NCBI GenBank assembly: GCA_948759685.1
Contig: CAQBGY010000178.1
Location: forward strand, 1-6,711
Direction: 5' to 3'
Length of the DNA stretch: 6,711 bases
Origin: an uncultured Eubacterium sp.
GTDB lineage: Bacteria > Bacillota_A > Clostridia > Lachnospirales > Lachnospiraceae
The position numbers and the translations under genes are program-made. Positions 1-5,260 of the stretch are shown in pieces. Under the pieces are notes generated by a model. It saw only the letters and a program-made list of their open reading frames with translations. It was not told the DNA's origin and ran no database searches. Each line of letters starts with the position of its first letter. Position 1 is the first letter of the stretch.

Positions 1-2
1 AG

Positions 3-74
3 GAATTAGGAATGGAACTTCAGGTTTCAAGACAAACTATCTCTAAGTGGGAATCTGGAGTGTCACATAGTTAA
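3..74 (+). pseudogene. Truncated XRE-family HTH regulator (host gene remnant at element junction)
   Basis: Read in frame from base 3, the + strand gives 23 codons and a TAA at 72-74. The peptide contains VSRQTISKWESG, the recognition-helix signature of Cro/C1 (XRE) family DNA-binding domains. In such proteins this motif sits in the N-terminal third and is followed by a conserved stretch of roughly 20 residues. Here the frame continues with only V-S-H-S before the stop, so the domain is cut short. The gene also runs off the left edge, so its start is not seen. The simplest reading is a chromosomal regulator interrupted by the element whose recombinase lies next to it and points towards it. The family call is firm because the motif is highly characteristic. 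The interruption by insertion is inferred, and the exact junction (about 57-70) cannot be fixed without an uninterrupted copy. Confidence 0.7.
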
Positions 75-94
75 AGATATTGTTTTAGAAGTGT

Positions 95-120
95 TTCCCT
101 GTGGCTGTTGTCACAGGGAA
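95..120 (-). terminator. Stem-loop after the recombinase gene, candidate terminator
   Basis: Bases 95-103 (TTCCCTGTG) pair perfectly with 112-120 (CACAGGGAA) around an 8-base loop. The hairpin lies 10 bases beyond the recombinase stop codon, between the two convergent reading frames, which is where a shared terminator is expected. The base run after the stem is only weakly T-rich on the minus strand (CACTTCTAAAA), so efficient intrinsic termination is not certain. Because it lies close to the presumed element end, it could instead belong to the recombinase recognition site. Confidence 0.5.
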
Positions 121-129
121 GAATTGTAT

Positions 130-1743
130 TCAATCAATTTTTCCAATGAAACGGTAGTAGATTTCAACTTTCTGAACCCTGTTCCCGTTTTCGTCTTTGG
201 ATGCTTCATGGACTAGGATTTTTTCAATGAGTGCGTTCAGCAGTTCGGCGGTCAGTTCCGTGGGGGTTTTGTACTGCTTTATGAGTGCTATCCATTTTTC
301 AGCGTCTGCCGAATCCTGCATATCCTGTGCAAGCTGCTGCTGCAAGGAATCTATAGCCTGTGCCAGCGTTTCCTGTTCAGTCTGGTACTTGTCCGACAGC
401 ATGGAGAAATTGCGCTCTGTGATTCTGCCTGTTACTCTGTCCTCATACATCCGGCTGAACAATGCGTCTATTTCTGCCTGTCTTTTCTGGGCTTTTTTCA
501 ATTCGGATGCAGCTTTCTTTCTTGCTGAACTGCGCTCGCTGTCACTGCTTTTTAAGAGCCTTTCCAAAAGCTGGCTTTCATTCTGCTGTACCTCATTGAA
601 CCAGTATTGCAGACGGGAAAGGATATAACTGTAAAGGACATCATAACGGATATAGTGCATGGAGCATTGGCGCAACCCTTGCCCGTATTTGCTGCAATGA
701 TAATGTGCATAAGGGTTTTTGTTCTGCCTGTTCACCCCATAGGCGAGAGACCAGCCACAGTCAGCGCATTTTACCAGACCAGAGAAAATCTGTGTTGTTC
801 CATCCTTTTGTTTCCAGCGGCGGCTTGCTATCATTTCCTGCACTTTCTGGAAGTCCTCTTTTGAAATGATTGCTTCATGGGTGTTCTCTACCCTCCACCA
901 GTCGCTTTCGGATTTTCTTATTTTCCGTTTATCTTTAAACGAAATATTGGACTGCCTGTTGTGGACGCTGTTGCCTATATAAGTTTCCGATTTTAAGATT
1001 TCCTTTACTATGGCAATACTCCACGCGAAAGCTTTCTCTGGCGGTGCATCCACATAGATATTTGCAAACGTTCCATATCTCTGGAAGTTCAGCCATCCAG
1101 CCGTTGGCACTTTTTCCTCTGTCAGAATCCTTGTTATCTTTGCGGCTCCTGTTCCCTGCAATGCGAGATTGAAAATCTTTTCCACTATCCAGCGTGTTTC
1201 TTCATCAATAAGAAGATGCCCTTTTTTGTCGGGGTTTTTGACATAGCCAAGTGGGGCATATGCTCCGTAGTGTGCGCCAGCTTCATTTCTGGTACGGAAA
1301 GCACGTTTAATTTTTTTACTAATTTCTTTCGCATAAAACTCGTTAATAATGTTTAAGAAAGGGGTAAATTCATTGCTTTGCTCGTTGTTGCTGTCAACAC
1401 CGTTATCAATGGCTATGTAGCGGACGTTGTGTGCTGGGAAGAACAGTTCTATATACTGCCCTGTCAAAAGATAGTTCCTACCCAAACGGGAAAGGTCTTT
1501 TGTAATCACACAATTTATTTTACCGTTTTCAATGTCCGATATCATGCGCTTGAAGCTAGGTCTTTCAAAATTTGTGCCGCTGAATCCATCGTCGATATAT
1601 TCATCTACAGTATTGAAATGGTTTTGTTCTGCATATTTGCGCAGCATGAGACGTTGGGTAGCTATGGAATTTGACTCTCCCGACTCGCCATCGTCACGGG
1701 ATAATCTTAAATAAAGTGCTGCATTGTATGTTGTGGGCTTCAT
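130..1743 (-). CDS. Large serine recombinase, TndX/TnpX type (element integrase)
   Basis: This 537-residue protein is a large serine recombinase, the enzyme class that integrates and excises clostridial elements by cutting DNA through a covalent phosphoserine link. The N-terminal resolvase domain (about 5-155) carries the nucleophile in YLRLSRDD (Ser15), the DDGFSGTNFERP segment (51-62) and the arginine motif KDLSRLGRN (82-90). A recombinase domain follows (about 160-300, with GYVKNP at 166-171). A zinc ribbon has Cys326, Cys329, Cys350 and Cys360, followed by a long charged coiled coil (about 387-475) and a C-terminal segment of the DUF4368 kind (about 493-535). The length matches intact TndX/TnpX proteins and no key residue is missing. 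An AAAGGAGGAT ribosome binding site at 1752-1760 supports the ATG at 1741-1743. It has its own promoter upstream and lies at the element end beside the interrupted regulator, the usual position for such an integrase. The family is certain; the exact subfamily name is less so. Confidence 0.95.
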   Translation of the reverse strand: MKPTTYNAALYLRLSRDDGESGESNSIATQRLMLRKYAEQNHFNTVDEYIDDGFSGTNFERPSFKRMISDIENGKINCVITKDLSRLGRNYLLTGQYIELFFPAHNVRYIAIDNGVDSNNEQSNEFTPFLNIINEFYAKEISKKIKRAFRTRNEAGAHYGAYAPLGYVKNPDKKGHLLIDEETRWIVEKIFNLALQGTGAAKITRILTEEKVPTAGWLNFQRYGTFANIYVDAPPEKAFAWSIAIVKEILKSETYIGNSVHNRQSNISFKDKRKIRKSESDWWRVENTHEAIISKEDFQKVQEMIASRRWKQKDGTTQIFSGLVKCADCGWSLAYGVNRQNKNPYAHYHCSKYGQGLRQCSMHYIRYDVLYSYILSRLQYWFNEVQQNESQLLERLLKSSDSERSSARKKAASELKKAQKRQAEIDALFSRMYEDRVTGRITERNFSMLSDKYQTEQETLAQAIDSLQQQLAQDMQDSADAEKWIALIKQYKTPTELTAELLNALIEKILVHEASKDENGNRVQKVEIYYRFIGKID

Positions 1744-1765
1744 GTTTTTTATCCTCCTTTTTTAG

Positions 1766-1829
1766 AAAGCCCACGCTTATGATATACTATACTTCTTGCT
1801 ACTTAAAAGTATATCACAGAATGGGCTTT
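1766..1829. repeat. Nested inverted repeats over the recombinase promoter and leader
   Basis: AAAGCCCA (1766-1773) is the reverse complement of TGGGCTTT (1822-1829). Inside it, GATATACT (1781-1788) is the reverse complement of AGTATATC (1808-1815). An alternative inner pairing, TATACTT (1788-1794) with AAGTATA (1807-1813), overlaps it. The outer arm lies in the -35/-10 spacer and the inner right arm covers the -10 box. A transcript starting at this promoter would lack the upstream outer arm; read-through from the upstream operon would contain both arms and could fold completely. It could be an operator, a transcription insulator, or both. Confidence 0.6.
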
Positions 1830-1836
1830 TTTTCAA
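1808..1836 (-). promoter_or_regulatory. Recombinase promoter, TTGAAA-17-TATACT
   Basis: On the minus strand a -35 TTGAAA (1831-1836) and a -10 TATACT (1808-1813) are separated by exactly 17 bases, close to the vegetative sigma consensus. Initiation would fall near 1800, giving a leader of roughly 57 bases before the recombinase ATG. The -10 box lies inside an inverted repeat, which suggests that transcription is regulated. Confidence 0.7.
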
Positions 1837-1840
1837 TGAT

Positions 1841-2008
1841 TTATGCTGTGTTTATGCGGCTTTCGGGCATTTTTCCGGCATCCAGAATCACCTTTTCCAG
1901 AATGGATATTAACGGTTTTCCATCCTGCCGAAAATGCTCACTTATGATTATTTTGTTGTTTCCCATGACAAAATATTGTTCGTCATGGAGAGTTGGTTTC
2001 TGTTCCAT
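1841..2008 (-). CDS. Small conserved-looking protein upstream of the recombinase
   Basis: A 55-residue protein starting M-E-Q-K and ending E-S-R-I-N-T-A. The reading frame is open for another 42 codons upstream, to an ATG at 2134. That ATG has no ribosome binding site and overlaps the preceding gene, whereas the ATG at 2006-2008 has GGGAGGA four bases before it. The centre of the protein (YFVMGNNKIIIS, then HF..DGKPL..ILEKVI) recalls very small proteins common near integrases of Firmicute elements, including those annotated TnpW. That link is from memory of a motif shape and is weak. There is no signal peptide or membrane segment. Its position directly before the integrase gene would suit a regulator or a recombination directionality factor, but nothing in the sequence demonstrates either role. 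Confidence 0.65.
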   Translation of the reverse strand: MEQKPTLHDEQYFVMGNNKIIISEHFRQDGKPLISILEKVILDAGKMPESRINTA

Positions 2009-2012
2009 AAAA

Positions 2013-2019
2013 TCCTCCC
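2013..2019 (-). promoter_or_regulatory. Ribosome binding site fixing the internal start of the 55-residue gene
   Basis: GGGAGGA on the minus strand lies four bases before the ATG at 2006-2008. No comparable site precedes the upstream in-frame ATG at 2134, so the shorter gene is preferred. Confidence 0.7.
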
Positions 2020-2096
2020 AATCTTTTAAGACTGGGATTCCAAAGGGTGCTGCTGTATGTTTACGGATATCTTTTGTAGGGAATCCCTTTGTTGCT

Positions 2097-2450
2097 TTAT
2101 GCTTCTTTATCAGATATAAGCTGGAATGAATCACAGCTTAATTTTAAGCCATGCAAAGTTTTATGGCTGTATGCTGATATCAATATACTCGGTACATGGA
2201 TAGGAACTATATGCTCCTCACGTAACCGCCTGCGAAGCTCTTTATAACGCTCCTCAACCTCTGGCGATAAATCATCCACATGGAGCGTGAGTATATTTTG
2301 TCCTATCAGCACATGGAGGACAATCCTAGAAAATCTATATGGTTTCCTCTTTACTGCGCCATTGCAGAGCAATGTGTTGCTCCCATCGTGGGATAGTCCA
2401 GCCGTTCCTACCTCTATAGCTGAAAGTTTTTTCCCGTGTGATATAATCAT
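2097..2450 (-). CDS. Hypothetical protein downstream of rep
   Basis: A 117-residue protein of unknown function. The frame extends 15 codons further upstream, into the end of the rep gene, but the ATG at 2448-2450 has an AAAGGAGGG site seven bases before it and is the better start. The protein is mixed alpha/beta in character: strand-like RIVLHVLIGQNILTLHV (42-58), a highly charged helix from about 61 to 79 (S-P-E-V-E-E-R through R-R-R-L-R-E-E), then another hydrophobic strand-rich part (HIVPIHVPSILISAYS, 80-95). There are no catalytic motifs, no cysteine clusters, and no membrane segment or signal peptide. It begins 16 bases after the rep stop, so it is almost certainly co-transcribed with rep and may help replication or its control. 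I do not recognise the family. Confidence 0.7.
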   Translation of the reverse strand: MIISHGKKLSAIEVGTAGLSHDGSNTLLCNGAVKRKPYRFSRIVLHVLIGQNILTLHVDDLSPEVEERYKELRRRLREEHIVPIHVPSILISAYSHKTLHGLKLSCDSFQLISDKEA

Positions 2451-2457
2451 TTTGTTT

Positions 2458-2466
2458 CCCTCCTTT
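2458..2466 (-). promoter_or_regulatory. Ribosome binding site fixing the start of the 117-residue gene
   Basis: AAAGGAGGG on the minus strand ends seven bases before the ATG at 2448-2450. It directly abuts the rep stop codon, which suits a ribosome re-initiating after rep. Confidence 0.7.
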
Positions 2467-3642
2467 TCAATCGAATGGCATATCGCCCGGTTCATCCAGA
2501 TTCAGAAATTCCTGCTTAGAATCCGGCTTTTCTGGTTCGTCAAATGGTGTTTTTGTTCCCTCTTGCAAAGGGATAAATCCATCATTTTCTGGCTGTGCTT
2601 TCTTTTGTAAATCCGTGTGGGATTTGAACTTGTCCGGCGGCATCTCAAAGGTGTGATAACCTTTCTTGTCTTTGTAGTGGTATATGATACTGGTGATACG
2701 GCGCATAAGCTGGTACAGGCTGTCAACCTCTTGATTCTGCCGCTCAACAATACTGCTGTATATTTCATCGGGTGTATATATGCTCGTTATGTGGACTTCA
2801 TCATAGAGCGCATACACGTTTGAGAATCTTGCGTGCAGCTGTGTCCTGTAGCCATGAAGCATCTGCAATATCATTTCATATGGCATACAATAGGGCTTCA
2901 GTTCATCAATGAAAAGTATTTTTTCCGCTTGATATCCGTCCATCAAGGCAGAACATCTATTTGTGAAATCGCTGGTGAAGAATATTTCATCAGCCCCATA
3001 CTGTTCACATAATTGAACATATGTGTAGGACTTGCCAGAACCAGAAGCCCCCACATGCCAGTATACTTTTATGTCACGCTTTGGGGGTGTCCTTGCGTAA
3101 CGTCTGGAAAAGAAACTTTTTCGGATAATATTTTCATACTGCCGAAAAAGTATAGACTTCTCCATGATTTCCTCTGGCTTTAAATCCTCTGCTATGAGGG
3201 ATTCTATCTGTAGTAAAATCTCATTCTTATTTGCAGTGGGGAGGACTGCCGGAAGTTCCCCCCATTGCTCATAGGAATCTTTGACCTGTGTATGCTGTTT
3301 GTCACTGTGGCTTTCTTTCTTTATGTATGCCACAACTTGCTGTGGCGTGCCCCGTACCTCTGCTTCTATGTGGGCATGTGGGAAAGCGTTCTGTACAGCA
3401 GACCAGCGTTTTTTCTTTGACAGCAGAATATACAGATGGATATGGGGTGTACCCGTCTCTGCAATTTCATCAGCCATGCAGTAAAATATTACATGCTTGA
3501 ATTTCTGGCGGATAATCTGCTTGATTGTTTCGTGGGTACATCCGTAATCAAGAGGGTTATTGATGCAGCATAGAAACTGGTCTCGCTGCTTATCGTAACC
3601 AGCTTTTTTCTTGTCTGCATTTTTTTCTGATGGTTCTGGCAT
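2467..3642 (-). CDS. rep: Rolling-circle replication initiator, HUH endonuclease plus SF3 helicase (CRESS-like Rep)
   Basis: This 391-residue protein has the two-domain layout of Rep proteins of CRESS-DNA viruses and related bacterial plasmids. The endonuclease part shows motif I FLCCINNP (23-30), motif II PHIHLYILL (66-74, metal-binding His67 and His69) and motif III with the probable nicking Tyr106 in AYIKKE (105-110). The helicase part has Walker A GASGSGKS (198-205), Walker B ILFIDE (242-247) and motif C around HITSIYTPDEIY (284-295), the superfamily 3 pattern. Such proteins nick one strand at the origin, stay covalently attached to the 5' end and unwind the duplex. The C-terminal 50 residues are acidic and low in complexity, ending E-P-G-D-M-P-F-D, reminiscent of the tip of single-stranded DNA binding proteins. 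An AAAGGGGGT site (3652-3660) lies in the loop of a hairpin whose stem holds the ATG. All motifs are intact. The architecture is clear; relation to a particular plasmid Rep group needs a tree. Confidence 0.9.
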   Translation of the reverse strand: MPEPSEKNADKKKAGYDKQRDQFLCCINNPLDYGCTHETIKQIIRQKFKHVIFYCMADEIAETGTPHIHLYILLSKKKRWSAVQNAFPHAHIEAEVRGTPQQVVAYIKKESHSDKQHTQVKDSYEQWGELPAVLPTANKNEILLQIESLIAEDLKPEEIMEKSILFRQYENIIRKSFFSRRYARTPPKRDIKVYWHVGASGSGKSYTYVQLCEQYGADEIFFTSDFTNRCSALMDGYQAEKILFIDELKPYCMPYEMILQMLHGYRTQLHARFSNVYALYDEVHITSIYTPDEIYSSIVERQNQEVDSLYQLMRRITSIIYHYKDKKGYHTFEMPPDKFKSHTDLQKKAQPENDGFIPLQEGTKTPFDEPEKPDSKQEFLNLDEPGDMPFD

Positions 3643-3672
3643 CTTTAGACCACCCCCTTTCGGATGCCAGAA
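3634..3672 (-). promoter_or_regulatory. Perfect inverted repeat enclosing the rep ribosome binding site and start codon
   Basis: TTCTGGCATC (3634-3643) and GATGCCAGAA (3663-3672) are exact reverse complements separated by 19 bases. In the minus-strand mRNA the loop contains the AAAGGGGGU ribosome binding site, and the 3' arm contains the rep AUG. A folded stem would hide the start codon. The same structure, extruded in DNA directly upstream of a Rep gene, is also the kind of hairpin that HUH initiators recognise. The repeat is seen directly; its role is inferred. Confidence 0.75.
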
Positions 3673-3678
3673 TTATAC

Positions 3679-4185
3679 TTATCTTTGTGGAAACGCTACA
3701 GTAAGCACGGCATAAATGCCGTTTGGCTTAATGTCTGCTATGTACATACCTGCCATGATACAGGGGTACAATGACTGTTGATGGTTCATTATTATCCATT
3801 GCCGAAAGGCTTCTATGTCACTGTTTATTTTATCCTTCACCTGCGGTAGCGCAAATGACGGACGTTGTTGGGTGGATTCGCCCAACAAAATCCCCACTTG
3901 TGGAGGGCTGATTCGGAGTGGTACAATGTCCTCTACAATTTGTACAATTTGCAGATAGGGGTATTTTCTGCCGCAGATAACGCAGAATAATTCCCAACGA
4001 ATCTGGTTCAACATTCTAACGCTGTTGTTCTGCTGAATCTGGTTCAGCTTTATCTGCTGTGCGTCACTGTAGTCCTTATGGAGTGCTACAGCAACATTTC
4101 TTGCCCCTTTCCATAATTCTTTCAATCCTTTGCAGGCAGATTGTGCTGCCTGTTTTAATAACTGCTTAACTGTTTCTGTGCTCAT
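3679..4185 (-). CDS. Hypothetical protein upstream of rep
   Basis: A 168-residue protein I do not recognise. The N-terminal 60 residues are rich in Lys, Gln and Ala and look helical (MSTETVKQLLKQAAQSACKG, then a Lys- and Asn/Gln-rich stretch to about 60). The remainder is more globular, with a CVIC pair (68-71) but no second cysteine pair to complete a zinc site. No signal peptide or clear transmembrane segment is present. The ATG at 4183-4185 overlaps the stop of the preceding gene in an ATGA arrangement, and the GGAGGG upstream sits in the last codons of that gene, so the two are translationally coupled. It ends 36 bases before rep. Its place in the replication block suggests an accessory role, which is only a positional inference. 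Confidence 0.75.
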   Translation of the reverse strand: MSTETVKQLLKQAAQSACKGLKELWKGARNVAVALHKDYSDAQQIKLNQIQQNNSVRMLNQIRWELFCVICGRKYPYLQIVQIVEDIVPLRISPPQVGILLGESTQQRPSFALPQVKDKINSDIEAFRQWIIMNHQQSLYPCIMAGMYIADIKPNGIYAVLTVAFPQR

Positions 4186-4598
4186 ATCTTATACCCTCCT
4201 ATCTTCATTAATTGGTAGGATGCAGAATTGTTGATGTAAAGGAAATCCAGATTTAGGTTTCCTTTTTCTGCATCATGCCGTACACTGTGTAAGTGAACAG
4301 ATTCTACAATCTCGTCACCGTTGCTATACGGTGGGATTTCTGATTCTGGCAGAAGCACGATTGCCATGTACTCCCGTAGAGTTTCTTTTATCTTGTTCGT
4401 ATCATATGCCCCTTCCTCCATATCTGCACAGAGTTCGATATGGACGAAAGACCATTCACCGATGTGGAAAATTTCTGCGTACATATCAAGCGGATTCTCT
4501 GGGGTTTCAAAGTCCAGCAAATCCGCATAGTATATTATTGCTTGCCATATCACAAAAAGGATTTTGTAATAGACAAGCTGTGTTGTCTCTAACAGCAT
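4182..4598 (-). CDS. Hypothetical acidic protein coupled to the next gene
   Basis: A 138-residue protein of unknown family. It starts MLLETTQLVYYKILFVIWQA, a hydrophobic N-terminal stretch of about 25 residues rich in Tyr, Ile and Leu. No basic residues precede the hydrophobic run and there is no cleavage site, so it looks more like a buried or amphipathic helix than a signal peptide, though a membrane contact cannot be ruled out. The rest is acidic, with many Glu and Asp residues and short strand-like segments (WSFVHIELC, LNLDFLYI). The AAAGGAGG site seven bases before the ATG is strong. Its stop codon overlaps the next start (ATGA), which implies roughly equal production of the two proteins and possibly a shared complex. 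Confidence 0.75.
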   Translation of the reverse strand: MLLETTQLVYYKILFVIWQAIIYYADLLDFETPENPLDMYAEIFHIGEWSFVHIELCADMEEGAYDTNKIKETLREYMAIVLLPESEIPPYSNGDEIVESVHLHSVRHDAEKGNLNLDFLYINNSASYQLMKIGGYKI

Positions 4599-4614
4599 TT
4601 TGTTTTCCTCCTTT

Positions 4615-4638
4615 ATTCAGTTTTCAAGATTCAGTTTT
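4615..4638. repeat. Tandem 10-bp direct repeat before the 138-residue gene
   Basis: ATTCAGTTTT occurs exactly at 4615-4624 and 4629-4638, a 14-base period, just upstream of the ribosome binding site of the 138-residue gene. It could be a protein-binding site or a chance duplication in AT-rich leader DNA. Confidence 0.4.
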
Positions 4639-4675
4639 GCAGATAGGGGGGTGGTGCTTTCCCCCTGTTTTCTGC
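4639..4675 (-). other. Intercistronic stem-loop between the 136- and 138-residue genes
   Basis: GCAGA (4639-4643) pairs with TCTGC (4671-4675), and inside it a run of G (4646-4651) faces CCCCC (4661-4665). The two-part stem lies wholly between genes. No T-run follows on the minus strand, so it is not a typical intrinsic terminator. It may be an RNA-stabilising or attenuating hairpin. Confidence 0.45.
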
Positions 4676-4689
4676 GTTAGCTGCTGTTG

Positions 4690-5100
4690 TTACTCGAAGT
4701 CGATTAAATCATCATCAACTTCGGGCTTCTCCGTTGACGTGACCTCAAATCCATCAGCGGTTACGCTTATGCCCGTAAATAATTCACCGTTTCGATACAT
4801 TGAGTAGGGGCGCAGGACGGGGGCAATAAGCTTTACATGTACAAGCGTTTGCTTGTCCGCCAGCAATTTTTGAAGTTCCTCCACAGCTTTTTTGGCAGTT
4901 AGAGGTAGCTTCACGGTCTGGCTACAGCCTTTGATTGCCAAGAAATCAAGATTGTAGCCCTCTATTTCCATTGTGGCTTTTCCATCCTCCCCTCTTTTAT
5001 ATCTGATAGAAGTACCTTGTACCTCTACATCCCTATCGGATGCTTTGGGGGTTATGCACCCCATTGGCATCCTCCAGTATTTAATTGGTATAGTCGACAT
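4690..5100 (-). CDS. Hypothetical protein with acidic C-terminal tail, possible replication accessory factor
   Basis: A 136-residue protein of uncertain family. After a start MSTIPIKYWRMPMG it shows alternating strand-like segments (DVEVQGTSIRYKR, 24-36; ATMEIEGYNLDFLAIKG, 42-58; TVKLPLT, 62-68), a helix (71-82), further strands (LVHVKLIAPVLRP, 86-98; ISVTADGFEVT, 111-121) and an acidic end, P-E-V-D-D-D-L-I-D-F-E. A small beta-rich domain with an acidic Phe-containing tail resembles single-stranded DNA binding proteins in general shape. The V-V-P-then-A-D pattern also faintly recalls DUF961 proteins (the HelP family of ICEBs1/Tn916-type elements). Neither match is strong enough to assign. The AAGGAGGA site ten bases before the ATG is good, and the location between sprT and the replication block fits an accessory to replication. 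Confidence 0.75.
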   Translation of the reverse strand: MSTIPIKYWRMPMGCITPKASDRDVEVQGTSIRYKRGEDGKATMEIEGYNLDFLAIKGCSQTVKLPLTAKKAVEELQKLLADKQTLVHVKLIAPVLRPYSMYRNGELFTGISVTADGFEVTSTEKPEVDDDLIDFE

Positions 5101-5112
5101 TGTTTCTTGTCC

Positions 5113-5160
5113 TCCTTGTTTTGAAATTTTATTTTCAAGGATGCACCACTTCCTTGTTTT
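5113..5160. repeat. Direct and inverted repeats in the leader of the 136-residue gene
   Basis: TCCTTGTTTT occurs at 5113-5122 and again at 5151-5160; the first copy contains the ribosome binding site of the 136-residue gene. Between them TTGAAA (5121-5126) faces TTTCAA (5133-5138). The leader could thus fold or bind a regulator, but the repeats are short. Confidence 0.4.
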
Positions 5161-5188
5161 CCTATAAGATACACTGTGCGGTTCTCAA
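5161..5188 (-). promoter_or_regulatory. Possible promoter for the 136-residue gene and the rep operon
   Basis: On the minus strand TTGAGA (5183-5188) and TATAGG (5161-5166) are 16 bases apart, within a 160-base gap before the 136-residue gene. The -10 box is a poor match, so this is a moderate candidate. A promoter here would let the replication block be expressed apart from sprT. Confidence 0.4.
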
Positions 5189-5235
5189 AACCTAACTGAA
5201 TAGACGGTTGATTTTACACAGTTTTTCTGAATGGT

Positions 5236-5255
5236 GGGGGAGCGGAATCTCCCCC
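5236..5255 (-). other. GC-rich stem-loop after the sprT-like gene
   Basis: GGGGGAG (5236-5242) pairs perfectly with CTCCCCC (5249-5255) around a 6-base loop, six bases beyond the sprT-like stop codon. The minus-strand sequence that follows is ACCATTCAGAAAAAC, with no T-run, so complete intrinsic termination is unlikely. It may act as a partial terminator or as a 3'-end protecting hairpin. Confidence 0.5.
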
Positions 5256-5260
5256 GTGCT

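Noticed and set aside
197..864. Two + strand open frames (197-628 and 607-864) opposite the recombinase
   Set aside because: They are antisense to the intact, motif-bearing recombinase, lack ribosome binding sites and have cysteine- and serine-rich, non-protein-like composition.
2034..2087. 8-bp inverted repeat GGGATTCC/GGAATCCC between the 117- and 55-residue genes
   Set aside because: The arms are 38 bases apart and there is no T-run or promoter element; the pairing is too weak to support a function.
2009..2134. 42-codon N-terminal extension of the 55-residue gene
   Set aside because: It overlaps the previous gene, has no ribosome binding site at its ATG, and a strong site precedes the internal ATG at 2006-2008.
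2502..2768. Minus-strand 88-codon frame within rep
   Set aside because: It overlaps the SF3/C-terminal coding part of rep in another frame, with no ribosome binding site or recognisable protein.
5130..5160. Possible tiny leader peptide starting at GTG near 5145-5150 on the minus strand
   Set aside because: It would encode only three residues and the purine-rich stretch is too close to the GTG to act as a ribosome binding site.
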